NCBI GenBank assembly: GCA_900473045.1
Contig: UCKS01000023.1
Coordinates: forward strand, 148,840-212,839
Source of the DNA: Hyphomicrobiales bacterium
GTDB lineage: Bacteria; Pseudomonadota; Alphaproteobacteria; Rhizobiales; Rhizobiaceae
Direction of reading: 5' to 3'
Length of the DNA stretch: 64,000 bases
The stretch's first letter is position 1. The number at the start of each line of letters is the position of its first letter. Positions 46,495-54,291 of the stretch are shown one piece after another. Position numbers and translations under genes: made by a program. Below the pieces are notes generated by a model, which searched no databases, was not told the origin of the DNA, and saw only the letters and a program-made list of their open reading frames with translations.

Positions 46495-46625
46495 ATGTCT
46501 GGATAGCGGTTCGCATCGCCCCCAATGGGAACCCCAATATATATACATCCAGCATTCAGCTCACACGCCCCCTCGGTGAGTTGTGAATATCAGCCAGTGC
46601 CTCCCCCGGCGCTGGCTGTTTTTTT
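46495..46625 (+). ncRNA. Candidate EcfG-dependent small RNA in the GSR locus
   Basis: The unit runs from the expected start (about 7 nt after the -10 box, approximate) to the end of a T tract, about 130 nt. No ORF with a ribosome site is found on this strand. The RNA can form three stems: CTGGAT with ATCCAG (46499-46504 and 46547-46552), CTCAC with GTGAG closing a C-rich loop (CGCCCCCTCG), and the terminator with loop TCCCCC. C-rich loops are typical of rhizobial RNAs that pair with Shine-Dalgarno sequences. It lies between the polyol kinase and a GSR kinase gene. Confidence 0.6.
46592..46625 (+). terminator. Rho-independent terminator of the candidate small RNA
   Basis: AGCCAGTGCC (46592-46601) pairs with GGCGCTGGCT (46608-46617), 10 bp with one G-U pair and a TCCCCC loop. 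G and seven T follow (46619-46625). The minus-strand kinase ends at 46695, so it is not that gene's terminator in this orientation. Confidence 0.88.
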
Positions 46626-46694
46626 GACCATTTTTCTGGCGTCAAAGCTTAGCTCGCAAGAGAGACCGTTGGAGATACTCTGGCTCTGCAGCGA

Positions 46695-47708
46695 TCACAT
46701 TTCGTCGATGATTTCGTATTCCCGGGAGGGAATGGTCAGGCGGTACTCGATGCGATCGGGTGCCGTCAGATACATCGCCTTGCCGCCAACCGCCACGGGT
46801 ACGACACGCTCCAGCACCGTGCGTGCAAATGTATGCTCGTCCGCCTCCCGCTCTGTTGCCGCAGGCGGCAGAAGTTCAACCCAGGCCAGTTCAATGGCCG
46901 TCATTCCGTCAAGCAGCGTTTCAAAACAGGTGATCGTCAGGGAGTTTACGCCCGCCGAGATGGCGCCGTAGGATGCCGAATTGACGATGAGTTCGTGCAG
47001 AGCAAGCCCAATGTGTAGTGTGGCGTTCGGAGAAAGATGGGCATCGATGCCGGTGATCACGATCGGCGTTTGGGAATCCGGCCAGTAGGCGCTGAACTGG
47101 CGTTCGGTCAACGCAAACAGATAGGCGCCGCGCCAACTGGAATCCGTGACGAGGTCTTGCGAGTAGGACAGCGACTGGATACGGCCGCGAAATTTGGTAA
47201 GGAAATAGTCGAGCGACAGCGCCTGGCGGGCTGTCTGTGTTGCAATCCCCTGAATGATGGCGAGTAGGTTCTTGGAGCGATGGCTGAGTTCGCGCAGCAG
47301 GGTTTTCAGAATGCGCTCGCGCTGCCGCGTCTCCGATATATCGGTGATCACCGAGAGAATTCCGGTCATATCGGACGTATCGACACGTTCGATATCGATC
47401 CGGTATGTCAGCACTCCGGTAGCGGCAGACACATCGATTTCCGTTGAAGCGGGCGTGTTGCTGCCAGCGACGCTGCGTTTCAGCGCAATCAAGCGGGCGC
47501 CGCCATCTGCACCGAACACGGTTTCCTCTGCCTGGGAGGCCGTTGCCAGCAATTGCAGTCCCTCAGGTAGGTTTCCGGAAAAAACCGTGTCGAAATTGTC
47601 CGATTGGTAGATAAAACCAGAGCCCGATTTCTTCAAAACCAGCTCCATCAAGCCCCTGCTTACCGTAGCGCCGGTCTTGGTCGGGGCTGAATTGCCTGCA
47701 TTACCCAC
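46695..47708 (-). CDS. HWE/HisKA_2-type sensor kinase (PhyK-like)
   Basis: This is a soluble sensor kinase of 337 residues. A PAS-like region (residues 20-125) is followed by the phosphorylation site LLRELSHRSKNLLAIIQ (His143), characteristic of kinases that signal to PhyR, and an ATPase domain with LALHELIVNSASYGA. It is transcribed behind phyR in the same direction, 189 nt apart. The start is taken as GTG 47708 with GGAAGG upstream; ATG 47648 is an alternative. No membrane segment is seen, so the signal is probably cytoplasmic. Confidence 0.88.
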   Translation of the reverse strand: MGNAGNSAPTKTGATVSRGLMELVLKKSGSGFIYQSDNFDTVFSGNLPEGLQLLATASQAEETVFGADGGARLIALKRSVAGSNTPASTEIDVSAATGVLTYRIDIERVDTSDMTGILSVITDISETRQRERILKTLLRELSHRSKNLLAIIQGIATQTARQALSLDYFLTKFRGRIQSLSYSQDLVTDSSWRGAYLFALTERQFSAYWPDSQTPIVITGIDAHLSPNATLHIGLALHELIVNSASYGAISAGVNSLTITCFETLLDGMTAIELAWVELLPPAATEREADEHTFARTVLERVVPVAVGGKAMYLTAPDRIEYRLTIPSREYEIIDEM

Positions 47709-47826
47709 GCGAAGCGCCTTCCATTTTCTGATCGGGTCTGCGCATCATTCCAGGACTCATGCAATACGAGCAGATCCGATCGGCATTCAGACCGGAAATA
47801 GGACCGGTTCTCGTGCCTGTATGTTT

Positions 47827-47855
47827 ACACGGGGCGCCGGGTTCACACCCCGTGT
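47827..47855. terminator. Hairpin between phyR and the PhyK-like gene
   Basis: ACACGGGG (47827-47834) and CCCCGTGT (47848-47855) form a perfect 8-bp stem with a 13-nt loop. No T tract follows on the minus strand, so it is a weak terminator or processing site after phyR. Confidence 0.5.
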
Positions 47856-47897
47856 CCTTTTCAAGGAGACTGTTCAGTCGCCACTTCGCAACGGATC

Positions 47898-48695
47898 TCA
47901 GGCGGCTGCAGCTTTGGTCGATTCATTGAAGAACAATGCCTGGCTGATCAGCGCCTTGACCATGTCAGGGTTGAACGGCTTGGTGACCAGGAAGGTTGGT
48001 TCAGGCCGCTCGCCAGTCAACAGGCGTTCTGGAAATGCCGTGATGAAAATAACCGGAATGGCGGTGTTTTTCAGGATATCGTTGACCGCGTCGATGCCCG
48101 AACTGCCATCGGCCAGCTGGATATCTGCCAGCACCATGCTCGGCCGCGTCGCATTGAACAAAGCGACTGCTTCGTCGCGCGTGCGCGCAATGCCGGTGAC
48201 CGTGTGGCCCAGGCTCTCGACCATCTGTTCGATGTCGATCGCAATCAGCGGCTCGTCCTCGATGATCATGATATCGGTCGCTACCTGGCGTGAAATCTCT
48301 TCGGATGCGCGCTCAAGCAACTGGTTCATGCTGCTCTCGGTCGTATCGAGAACTTCGGCTGCTTCGCTGGTGCGAAAGCCTTCAACGGACACCAGAAGGA
48401 AAGCCTGACGGGCGAGCGGCGACACCGAAGCGAGATTGATCGAGGCGCGCTTTTCCCATGCAAAAGGCGAAACCGGCTCCGGAATCAGCACGGACGAGGA
48501 GCCAAAAAGCTTGGTGTACAGTTGAAACAGGGCAACCCTGTCATTGCTGGATTCCGGGAAAATACTGACGTCTGCAATCAGCGCTTCCAGAACTGCTGCG
48601 ACATACGCGTCGCCCGATGTCTGCGATCCCGTCAATGCGCGGGAATATCGGCGCAGATAGGGCAGGAACGGAGCGATCCGGGTGGAAAGTGACAT
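47898..48695 (-). CDS. phyR: General stress response regulator PhyR
   Basis: PhyR is the anti-anti-sigma factor of the GSR. When phosphorylated, its sigma-like domain binds NepR and frees EcfG. The 265-residue product has an N-terminal sigma-factor-like part (MSLSTRIAPFLPYLRRYSRALTGSQ) and a C-terminal receiver with the phospho-acceptor Asp191 (LADIQLADGSSG). The ATG at 48695 has GAGGGAG 7 nt upstream. An ATG at 48731 lies too close to the promoter -10 box. It is divergent from nepR-ecfG and has an EcfG promoter. Confidence 0.97.
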   Translation of the reverse strand: MSLSTRIAPFLPYLRRYSRALTGSQTSGDAYVAAVLEALIADVSIFPESSNDRVALFQLYTKLFGSSSVLIPEPVSPFAWEKRASINLASVSPLARQAFLLVSVEGFRTSEAAEVLDTTESSMNQLLERASEEISRQVATDIMIIEDEPLIAIDIEQMVESLGHTVTGIARTRDEAVALFNATRPSMVLADIQLADGSSGIDAVNDILKNTAIPVIFITAFPERLLTGERPEPTFLVTKPFNPDMVKALISQALFFNESTKAAAA

Positions 48696-48742
48696 ATAAA
48701 ACTCCCTCAATCTGGCCGATGTGGTGGCCATGACAGCGGGGA

Positions 48743-48767
48743 AACGCGATGTGAAAAAAAAGGTTCC
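48743..48767 (-). promoter_or_regulatory. EcfG promoter of phyR
   Basis: On the minus strand GGAAC (48767-48763), 16 nt, then CGTT (48746-48743), an exact match to the consensus. It lies about 48 nt upstream of the phyR start codon, giving positive autoregulation. Confidence 0.9.
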
Positions 48768-48774
48768 TTTCAGC

Positions 48775-48799
48775 GGAACATTTTTTTTCGTCGCGCATT
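48775..48799 (+). promoter_or_regulatory. Probable EcfG promoter of nepR-ecfG
   Basis: GGAAC (48775-48779), 16 nt, then CATT (48796-48799), which differs at one base from CGTT. Its -35 box is 7 nt from the -35 box of the phyR promoter. It is about 37 nt upstream of the nepR ATG. Confidence 0.65.
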
Positions 48800-48835
48800 A
48801 TGCTGCCAGATGAATCTTGAAGGTATTGGGCATTG

Positions 48836-49030
48836 ATGACGGACGACCATGGGGCAAGGCACCAGATCGCAAGATCTGCGCGCACCGATAATCCAAACGC
48901 GCAGATTGCAACGAAGCTGCGTGCGCTTTATCTTTCTGTTCAGGAAGAAGCTATTCCGGACCGCTTCCTCGACCTGCTTGAAAAGCTTGATGCGGTCGAG
49001 CGCCAGTCGATGCCGGATATCGCAGAATGA
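48836..49030 (+). CDS. nepR: Anti-sigma factor NepR
   Basis: NepR is the small anti-sigma factor that holds EcfG inactive. The 64-residue product has the two-helix core IATKLRALYLSVQEEAIPDR and FLDLLEKLDA, the usual NepR pattern, with a polar leader. It overlaps ecfG by ATGA, as is normal for the pair. The ATG at 48836 was preferred to the TTG one codon earlier. Confidence 0.95.
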   Translation: MTDDHGARHQIARSARTDNPNAQIATKLRALYLSVQEEAIPDRFLDLLEKLDAVERQSMPDIAE

Positions 49031-49593
49031 GCGCCGGAATGACGTCTGAGGAACCCAGTTTCAAGCGTGAGATGCTGGCGGCTCTGCCGAGCCTGCGTGC
49101 TTTTGCCATGTCCTTGATTGGCAGACATGATCGCGCCGACGATCTGGTGCAGGATACCATCATGAAGGCATGGGCCAAGCAGGACCATTTCGAGATGGGC
49201 ACCAACATGAAGGCATGGCTTTTCACCATCCTTCGCAATGAGCTCTACAGCCAGATGCGCAAGCGCGGCCGGGAAGTTCAGGACAGCGACGGTTACTTCA
49301 CCGAGTCGCTCGCCCAGCATCCTGCGCAGTATGGCTCCCTGGACCTCCAGGATTTCAAGCGGGCACTGGAAACGCTGCCGCCGGATCAGCGCGAGGCGAT
49401 CATCCTCGTCGGAGCGTCCGGATTTTCCTATGAGGAAGCGGCGGAAATCTGCGGCTGCGCACTTGGCACGATCAAGAGCCGCGTCAACCGCGCGCGCCAG
49501 CGATTGCAGGATATTCTGCAGGTGACCGGCGAGAACGAATACGGGCCGGATGCCATATCGGCGCCCATCACGTCGCGTGCTTTCATCTCCTGA
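49027..49593 (+). CDS. ecfG: ECF sigma factor EcfG (general stress sigma)
   Basis: This is the sigma factor of the GSR (ECF15 group, RpoE2-like), 188 residues. Region 2 is ALPSLRAFAMSLIGRHDRADDLVQDTIMKAWAK and region 4 is LPPDQREAIILVGASGFSYEEAAEICGCALGTIKSRVNRAR. It recognises GGAAC-N16-CGTT promoters, of which several occur nearby. Translation is coupled to nepR through the ATGA overlap. It has the typical short C-terminal tail. Confidence 0.97.
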   Translation: MSAGMTSEEPSFKREMLAALPSLRAFAMSLIGRHDRADDLVQDTIMKAWAKQDHFEMGTNMKAWLFTILRNELYSQMRKRGREVQDSDGYFTESLAQHPAQYGSLDLQDFKRALETLPPDQREAIILVGASGFSYEEAAEICGCALGTIKSRVNRARQRLQDILQVTGENEYGPDAISAPITSRAFIS

Positions 49594-49664
49594 ACAATAC
49601 ATTGGCGTCCACCCGATCTTCCCCGTGAGGTTTGGTGGATGCAGGCGATGCGGAGTGTTGTTCG

Positions 49665-49694
49665 GCACGATTGCGTCTCAAGGTGCAATCGTGC
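49665..49694. repeat. Perfect 10-bp inverted repeat after ecfG
   Basis: GCACGATTGC (49665-49674) and GCAATCGTGC (49685-49694) are exact inverted copies with a 10-nt loop. No T tract follows. It could be the 3' hairpin of the ecfG message or an operator for the kinase gene behind it. Confidence 0.55.
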
Positions 49695-49759
49695 AGAAAC
49701 TGTAGCAGGCGCATCGCAGCGCTAAGGCTGTGCGGATTTTGGTGCCGCCTGGGCTGGGT

Positions 49760-51274
49760 ATGGAATTCATGATTGAAAAGATGAGTGATTTGCAGCCGGC
49801 GGTGGCGGCTGCTTTGACGTCAGCCCAAAGGCTTGCGGTCCTGCACGCGGTCGTCCCGGACATGGCAGAACAGGACGCCGATTTCCGCGATCTAGCCGAT
49901 ATGGCCGCCAGTCTCTTCGATGCGCCGGTTGCGCTGGTCACACTTGTCGATGCCCGGGATCAGTGGTTCAAGGCGGCAAGCGGCATCCATGAGATGCAGG
50001 CGCCCTCGGTTGATTCTTTTTGCATACACACGATCGCTGCGGCGTCGGATGGCGCTCTGGTCGTTGCCGATGCCAGCGCAGACCCTCGTTTTTCCAATCA
50101 GCCCCGCGTCGTCGGTGAACCCTTTCTGCGGTTTTATGCCGGTGTTCCGCTTTTTATCGACGATCAAGCGGTGGGCACCATTTGTGTTTTCGATGTCAAG
50201 CCACGCGCCGATCTGGCGCCTCAGCTTGTTGGTCAGCTGCAACGACTGTCCCGAATCGCGTCCTCTCTCTTTACCCTGAAGCACGAGGCGCGACAGCGCG
50301 CGTTGAAGGAAGCCGCGCTATCGCGCGAGGAGCAGCGACATGCGATGGCGCTGGACGCTACGAATGTCGGCAGCTGGCTGTGGGATATCCGCTCCGGCCA
50401 TGTGTCCTGCAACGAGCCGATGCTGCGCATGTTCGGCATGAAGCCCACCAAAAATGCCCAGGCCCGCGATATCTTTGGCGCCATCCATCCCGAGGACCGC
50501 GTGGCGACGCTCTCCAAATTGCGGTCGGCGATGACGCAGGACCGGGAATATGACGGAACATTCCGCGTGGCATCGACAGGTCGCTGGCTGCTCGGCCGCG
50601 GGCGTGTCCACGAGCGTGACGCCAAGGGCAAGCCCACTGTTTTTCTCGGTATCAACGTCGATGTCACCGAGGAGCAGGAGGCGACCCAGCGAACCCGGCT
50701 TTTGCTGCGCGAACTCAACCACCGCGTCAAGAATACGCTCGCCATGCTGCAGTCACTGGCGCGTCAGACCTTGCGGCAGACTAGCGATCCACAGGAATTC
50801 ATGACCGCTTTTGCCGGGCGGCTGCAGGCAATTTCAGAAGCTCATGGACTGCTCTCTGACCATGAATGGGGCGAGATCCGCCTGTCCGCATTGCTGGCAA
50901 AACAGCTGGCACCGCATGTTCGCGACTATGAAAAGCAGATCGAGATCCACAAAGACGAGATCCTGCTCGGACCGGATCAGGCTGTCGGGTTGGGGCTGGT
51001 TCTGCACGAGCTCGCTACTAATGCGGCGAAATATGGGTCGCTGTCGGCTTTTGGGGGTAGGGTTGTTCTGACTGCCCGCAGTGTCGATGAGGATGGCCGC
51101 CGGGTTTTGCACATGACCTGGACGGAGGTCGGCGGGCCGCCGGTCGAACAACCGACGCGGCGTGGTTTCGGTTCCATCCTGATCGAGCGCAGCCTGGATA
51201 AGGTGATGGGCAGTTCTGTGAAGATCGAATATCTGCCGGCAGGCCTGACTGCGATTGTCCGCCTGCCGCTTTAA
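49760..51274 (+). CDS. HWE-type sensor kinase with GAF and PAS domains
   Basis: This is a soluble kinase of about 504 residues. A GAF domain (FRDLADMAASLFDAPVALVTLVDARDQWFK, SFCIHTI, YAGVPL) is followed by a PAS domain (ALDATNVGSWLWDIRSG). The HWE-type phosphorylation site is RELNHRVKNTLAMLQSL (His321 from this start). The ATPase part has LGLVLHELATNAAKYG. It lies behind ecfG and probably signals to PhyR. The start is uncertain among GTG 49730 and ATG 49760, 49769 and 49781; none has a good ribosome site. Confidence 0.85.
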   Translation: MEFMIEKMSDLQPAVAAALTSAQRLAVLHAVVPDMAEQDADFRDLADMAASLFDAPVALVTLVDARDQWFKAASGIHEMQAPSVDSFCIHTIAAASDGALVVADASADPRFSNQPRVVGEPFLRFYAGVPLFIDDQAVGTICVFDVKPRADLAPQLVGQLQRLSRIASSLFTLKHEARQRALKEAALSREEQRHAMALDATNVGSWLWDIRSGHVSCNEPMLRMFGMKPTKNAQARDIFGAIHPEDRVATLSKLRSAMTQDREYDGTFRVASTGRWLLGRGRVHERDAKGKPTVFLGINVDVTEEQEATQRTRLLLRELNHRVKNTLAMLQSLARQTLRQTSDPQEFMTAFAGRLQAISEAHGLLSDHEWGEIRLSALLAKQLAPHVRDYEKQIEIHKDEILLGPDQAVGLGLVLHELATNAAKYGSLSAFGGRVVLTARSVDEDGRRVLHMTWTEVGGPPVEQPTRRGFGSILIERSLDKVMGSSVKIEYLPAGLTAIVRLPL

Positions 51275-51294
51275 ATGTCTCGTCCTGTCTGCCT

Positions 51295-51726
51295 TTAGGA
51301 GCGGTCGCTGCCGCCGGATTTTCGCATCAGTCCGAGAACCGTGCCAACGCCAACGGCAAGGCCCGCAGCCAGAAGCGGCTGCCGGCGAAACAGCGTCAGT
51401 GCCGTGGCAATGGCAAACGTCGTCTGCGCCTGCGAGCAGCGCCGTTTTTCAGCGGCAAGACGCTTGTCTCGGGCATTCAGCGCATACATGACGCCGATCG
51501 TCACAAGGCCGATGACGATGGAGACCCCGGCAAGGATGAGAGTGGCTTTCAAGGGCGTATAGAGCGCACTCAAATAGATGGCGCCCGCCGCAAGTGCGAA
51601 GATATAGGCGGTCAGGAAAAACACTGCTGCAACAGCCCACATCGCGCCATTGCGCTTGTAGCGCGACACGGTAACGCCGACATCCGTCACGACGAGACTC
51701 GAAAGCATTGCGGCCAGAGGACCCAT
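51295..51726 (-). CDS. Small membrane protein, GSR-linked (holin-X-like)
   Basis: This is a 143-residue membrane protein with two central helices (AVAAVFFLTAYIFALAAGAIYLS and ATLILAGVSIVIGLVTIGVMYAL) and a third C-terminal hydrophobic segment. The layout is like phage-holin-superfamily or DUF-type stress proteins, but the family is not certain. The ATG at 51726 has ggagaa 6 nt upstream. It follows the DUF883-like gene on the same strand, after 119 nt, so an EcfG promoter may drive both. Confidence 0.7.
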   Translation of the reverse strand: MGPLAAMLSSLVVTDVGVTVSRYKRNGAMWAVAAVFFLTAYIFALAAGAIYLSALYTPLKATLILAGVSIVIGLVTIGVMYALNARDKRLAAEKRRCSQAQTTFAIATALTLFRRQPLLAAGLAVGVGTVLGLMRKSGGSDRS

Positions 51727-51845
51727 TTTTTTCTCCAGGAGGCGGATGACATAAAGGCCGGCTGACAACCGTGTTGTTTCGCCAGCCTCTGACAGGAATG
51801 CAGGCGGCCGTCCTGTTGGGCTGCCCCCTGCCTGGATCGATTGGT

Positions 51846-52235
51846 TTATCGGCGGATCAGCGCGGCAACCAGCAAGCCGAGTGCTGCGGCGGCGCCCAAC
51901 GTTGCGACCGGATGCTGGCGGACGGTCTGGCGAACCTGCTTTTCCGTTACCGAATAACGGCTGCGCAGTTCGGCAAACAATGCCTCGCCATTTTCCAGAA
52001 GATCCTGAAGACCCGCTTCGGCCTGGTCGCGTACATCGTGGGCGCGTTCCCGAACATCCTTGGACGCTTCGGATGCCCTTGCGCGCACATCTTTCGATGC
52101 GTCGGCCCCGCGTTGCGACAGGAGCTTGGCCAGTGATGCGATCTCGTCACGGATTTCGCTGATCTGATCTTCGATCGGGGCATCGAGAAGGCTGCCGTTG
52201 CGCTTCTTTGCGCCGGAAAAGAGACCTGTGGCCAT
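51846..52235 (-). CDS. DUF883/ElaB-like membrane-anchored protein
   Basis: This 129-residue protein has a long, charged, coiled-coil-type region (residues 20-90) and a single C-terminal membrane helix in the family pattern VRQHPVATLGAAAALGLLVAAL. It resembles ElaB/YqjD, which tether to the inner membrane and associate with ribosomes in stationary phase. An exact EcfG promoter stands 104 nt upstream, so it is probably part of the general stress regulon. Confidence 0.87.
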   Translation of the reverse strand: MATGLFSGAKKRNGSLLDAPIEDQISEIRDEIASLAKLLSQRGADASKDVRARASEASKDVRERAHDVRDQAEAGLQDLLENGEALFAELRSRYSVTEKQVRQTVRQHPVATLGAAAALGLLVAALIRR

Positions 52236-52338
52236 GAAGAAACTCCTTCGTGCTTCGGGACTGTTGGTTCAAGTTTGTCCCGGTGTGCGGTAGTGCCGAC
52301 ACATGATATCATCACCGTGTCAGCGGTTCGCCACAACA

Positions 52339-52363
52339 ACGCGCAAGTTGGAGTTTGGTTCCA
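52339..52363 (-). promoter_or_regulatory. EcfG promoter of the DUF883-like gene
   Basis: On the minus strand GGAAC (52363-52359), 16 nt, then CGTT (52342-52339). It is an exact match and drives leftward transcription toward 52235. Confidence 0.85.
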
Positions 52364-52377
52364 TCATCTGAAGCGAT

Positions 52378-53163
52378 CTAGGCTGCCGTATGCGGCAGAA
52401 CGAACGGGACATTGCCCGCCGGTGTCGCATTGACCCGCATGGCGCAGCCGAACACTGCTTCCATCACGGCATTGGTCATCACCTCGTTCGGATGTCCCGT
52501 CGCATGGACACGTCCGGCCTTCATCATGATCATCCGGTCGGCGAACATCGCCGTCAGATTGAGGTCGTGCATGATGGCGATCACGCCGCCACCACGCTCG
52601 CAGAAGTTTTTGGCCAGCCGCATGATGGTCAACTGGTGGCGGATGTCGAGGCTCGATACCGGCTCGTCCAGCAGCAGGAAGGCGGACTCGCCGTGCTGGA
52701 CCGGCTCCCAGATCTGGCACAGAGCACGCGCAAGCTGCACACGCTGCTGTTCGCCACCGGAAAGTTCCTGGTAGAAACGGCCGGCAAATCCGGAGAGATC
52801 GACCGCTTCCAAGGCATCCCGGGCAATCCTGTCGGTATCGGCCGCGTCGGCCTTGGCCCCGACCGACAGGCCCATACGAACGATTTCACGGACGGTGAAG
52901 GGAAAGGAAATGACTGTGGACTGCGGCAGCACGGCCCGTTTCAATGCCAGTTCCCAAGGCTTTAGCGTCGCGATGTTGTGACCGTTGATGCTGACGGTGC
53001 CGTCATAGGGCAGTTCACCGGCGATCGCCTTGAGGCTGGTGGTCTTGCCGGATCCGTTGGGGCCGACGATTGCGGTCAGCTGTCCGGCGGCAGCTTCGAT
53101 GCTGACACCGTGCAGCACTTGCGTGCCGGACAGCCGGACGGAAAGATTGGTGGCCTTGATCAT
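52378..53163 (-). CDS. hmuV: Heme ABC transporter ATP-binding protein HmuV
   Basis: This is the ATPase of the heme importer, 261 residues. Walker A is GPNGSGKTTSLK, signature LSGGEQQRVQLARAL and Walker B FLLLDEPVSSLD, and the switch His is in IAIMHDLNLTAMFAD. It is the last gene of hmuPSTUV, 3 nt after hmuU. The layout is that of iron-siderophore and heme ATPases. Confidence 0.96.
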   Translation of the reverse strand: MIKATNLSVRLSGTQVLHGVSIEAAAGQLTAIVGPNGSGKTTSLKAIAGELPYDGTVSINGHNIATLKPWELALKRAVLPQSTVISFPFTVREIVRMGLSVGAKADAADTDRIARDALEAVDLSGFAGRFYQELSGGEQQRVQLARALCQIWEPVQHGESAFLLLDEPVSSLDIRHQLTIMRLAKNFCERGGGVIAIMHDLNLTAMFADRMIMMKAGRVHATGHPNEVMTNAVMEAVFGCAMRVNATPAGNVPFVLPHTAA

Positions 53164-53166
53164 GGT

Positions 53167-54291
53167 CTAAAGCCCCATATGGGAGCGCCCGCGCAGCAGG
53201 ATCCACAGGAAGAATGGCGCGCCGGCAAAAGCGGTGATAATGCCGATCGGCAATTCTGCCGGCGGGACGATGGTACGGGCGATCATGTCGGCAAAGATCA
53301 GCAATGTGCCTCCGAGCAGCGCCGATGCCGGCAAAAGGTAGCGGTGGTCGGGGCCGATCAGCATGCGCAGAACATGCGGAACGACGATACCGACGAAACC
53401 GATGCCACCGCTGACGGCAACCGAAGCGCCGGTGGAGGCCGCAACGCTGACGATGGCGATGTTCTTCAACCGCTGGACCGGGATGCCCATGTGGAAAGCC
53501 GCCGCTTCTCCCAGTGTCAGGGCATTGAGTCCGCGCGCAAGGAACGGAACGACCGCAAGCGACACGAGGATGATCGGGCCGGCTGATAGGATCTTCATCC
53601 AGTTGGCGCCGGCAAGCGACCCGAGGCCCCAGAAGGTCAGGTCGCGCAACTGCTTGTCGTCTGCCATGAAAATCAGCACGCCGGTGACGGCTCCGGCCAA
53701 AGCCCCGAGCGCGATGCCCGCCAAAAGCATGGTGGCGACCGATGTCTGGCCGCTGCGGGTGGCGATCTTGTAGAGCAGCAAAGTGGTGATAAGGCCGCCG
53801 ATGAAGGCTGCGATGGGAAGGGCGTAGAAGCCGAAGATTGTAAACAGCGGGCCGAAAAAGGAACTGCCGAGCACGATCAGCAGCACAGCGCCAAGGCTGG
53901 CGCCGGAGGAGACCCCGACCAGGCCGGGATCCGCCAGCGGATTGCGGAACAGGCCCTGCATCACGGCACCCGAGACGGCAAGGGAAGCGCCGACCATCAG
54001 GCCAAGCACGGCGCGAGGCAGGCGAATATCGAGGATGATGATCCGGTCACGCACGCTCAACGCCTGCCCGGCGCCCTCCATGCCGATCAGCCAGCGCAAA
54101 ACATTCCCGAGCGAGGCATCGGCAGCACCTGTCATGATCGAGGTCGAAAACATCGCGGCTGCGACCACAATGAGTACCAGAATGAGCAACTGGGCGAGCC
54201 GTGAACGGTCGCCCATATGCCAATCGGATTTCAAGCGTGCCGCAAAGGACTGCGACCGGCCATCACCCGCGACCATTTCACTGCGAGGCAT
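53167..54291 (-). CDS. hmuU: Heme ABC transporter permease HmuU
   Basis: This is the inner-membrane heme permease of the FecCD/BtuC family, 374 residues with about ten helices. Family motifs include DIRLPRAVLGLMVGASLAVSGAVMQGLFRNPLADPGLVGVSSGA and the coupling segment GFVGIVVPHVLRMLIGPDHR. It overlaps hmuT by 14 nt. A polar leader of about 30 residues precedes the first helix, so a later start (MGDRSRLAQ) is possible. Confidence 0.95.
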   Translation of the reverse strand: MPRSEMVAGDGRSQSFAARLKSDWHMGDRSRLAQLLILVLIVVAAAMFSTSIMTGAADASLGNVLRWLIGMEGAGQALSVRDRIIILDIRLPRAVLGLMVGASLAVSGAVMQGLFRNPLADPGLVGVSSGASLGAVLLIVLGSSFFGPLFTIFGFYALPIAAFIGGLITTLLLYKIATRSGQTSVATMLLAGIALGALAGAVTGVLIFMADDKQLRDLTFWGLGSLAGANWMKILSAGPIILVSLAVVPFLARGLNALTLGEAAAFHMGIPVQRLKNIAIVSVAASTGASVAVSGGIGFVGIVVPHVLRMLIGPDHRYLLPASALLGGTLLIFADMIARTIVPPAELPIGIITAFAGAPFFLWILLRGRSHMGL

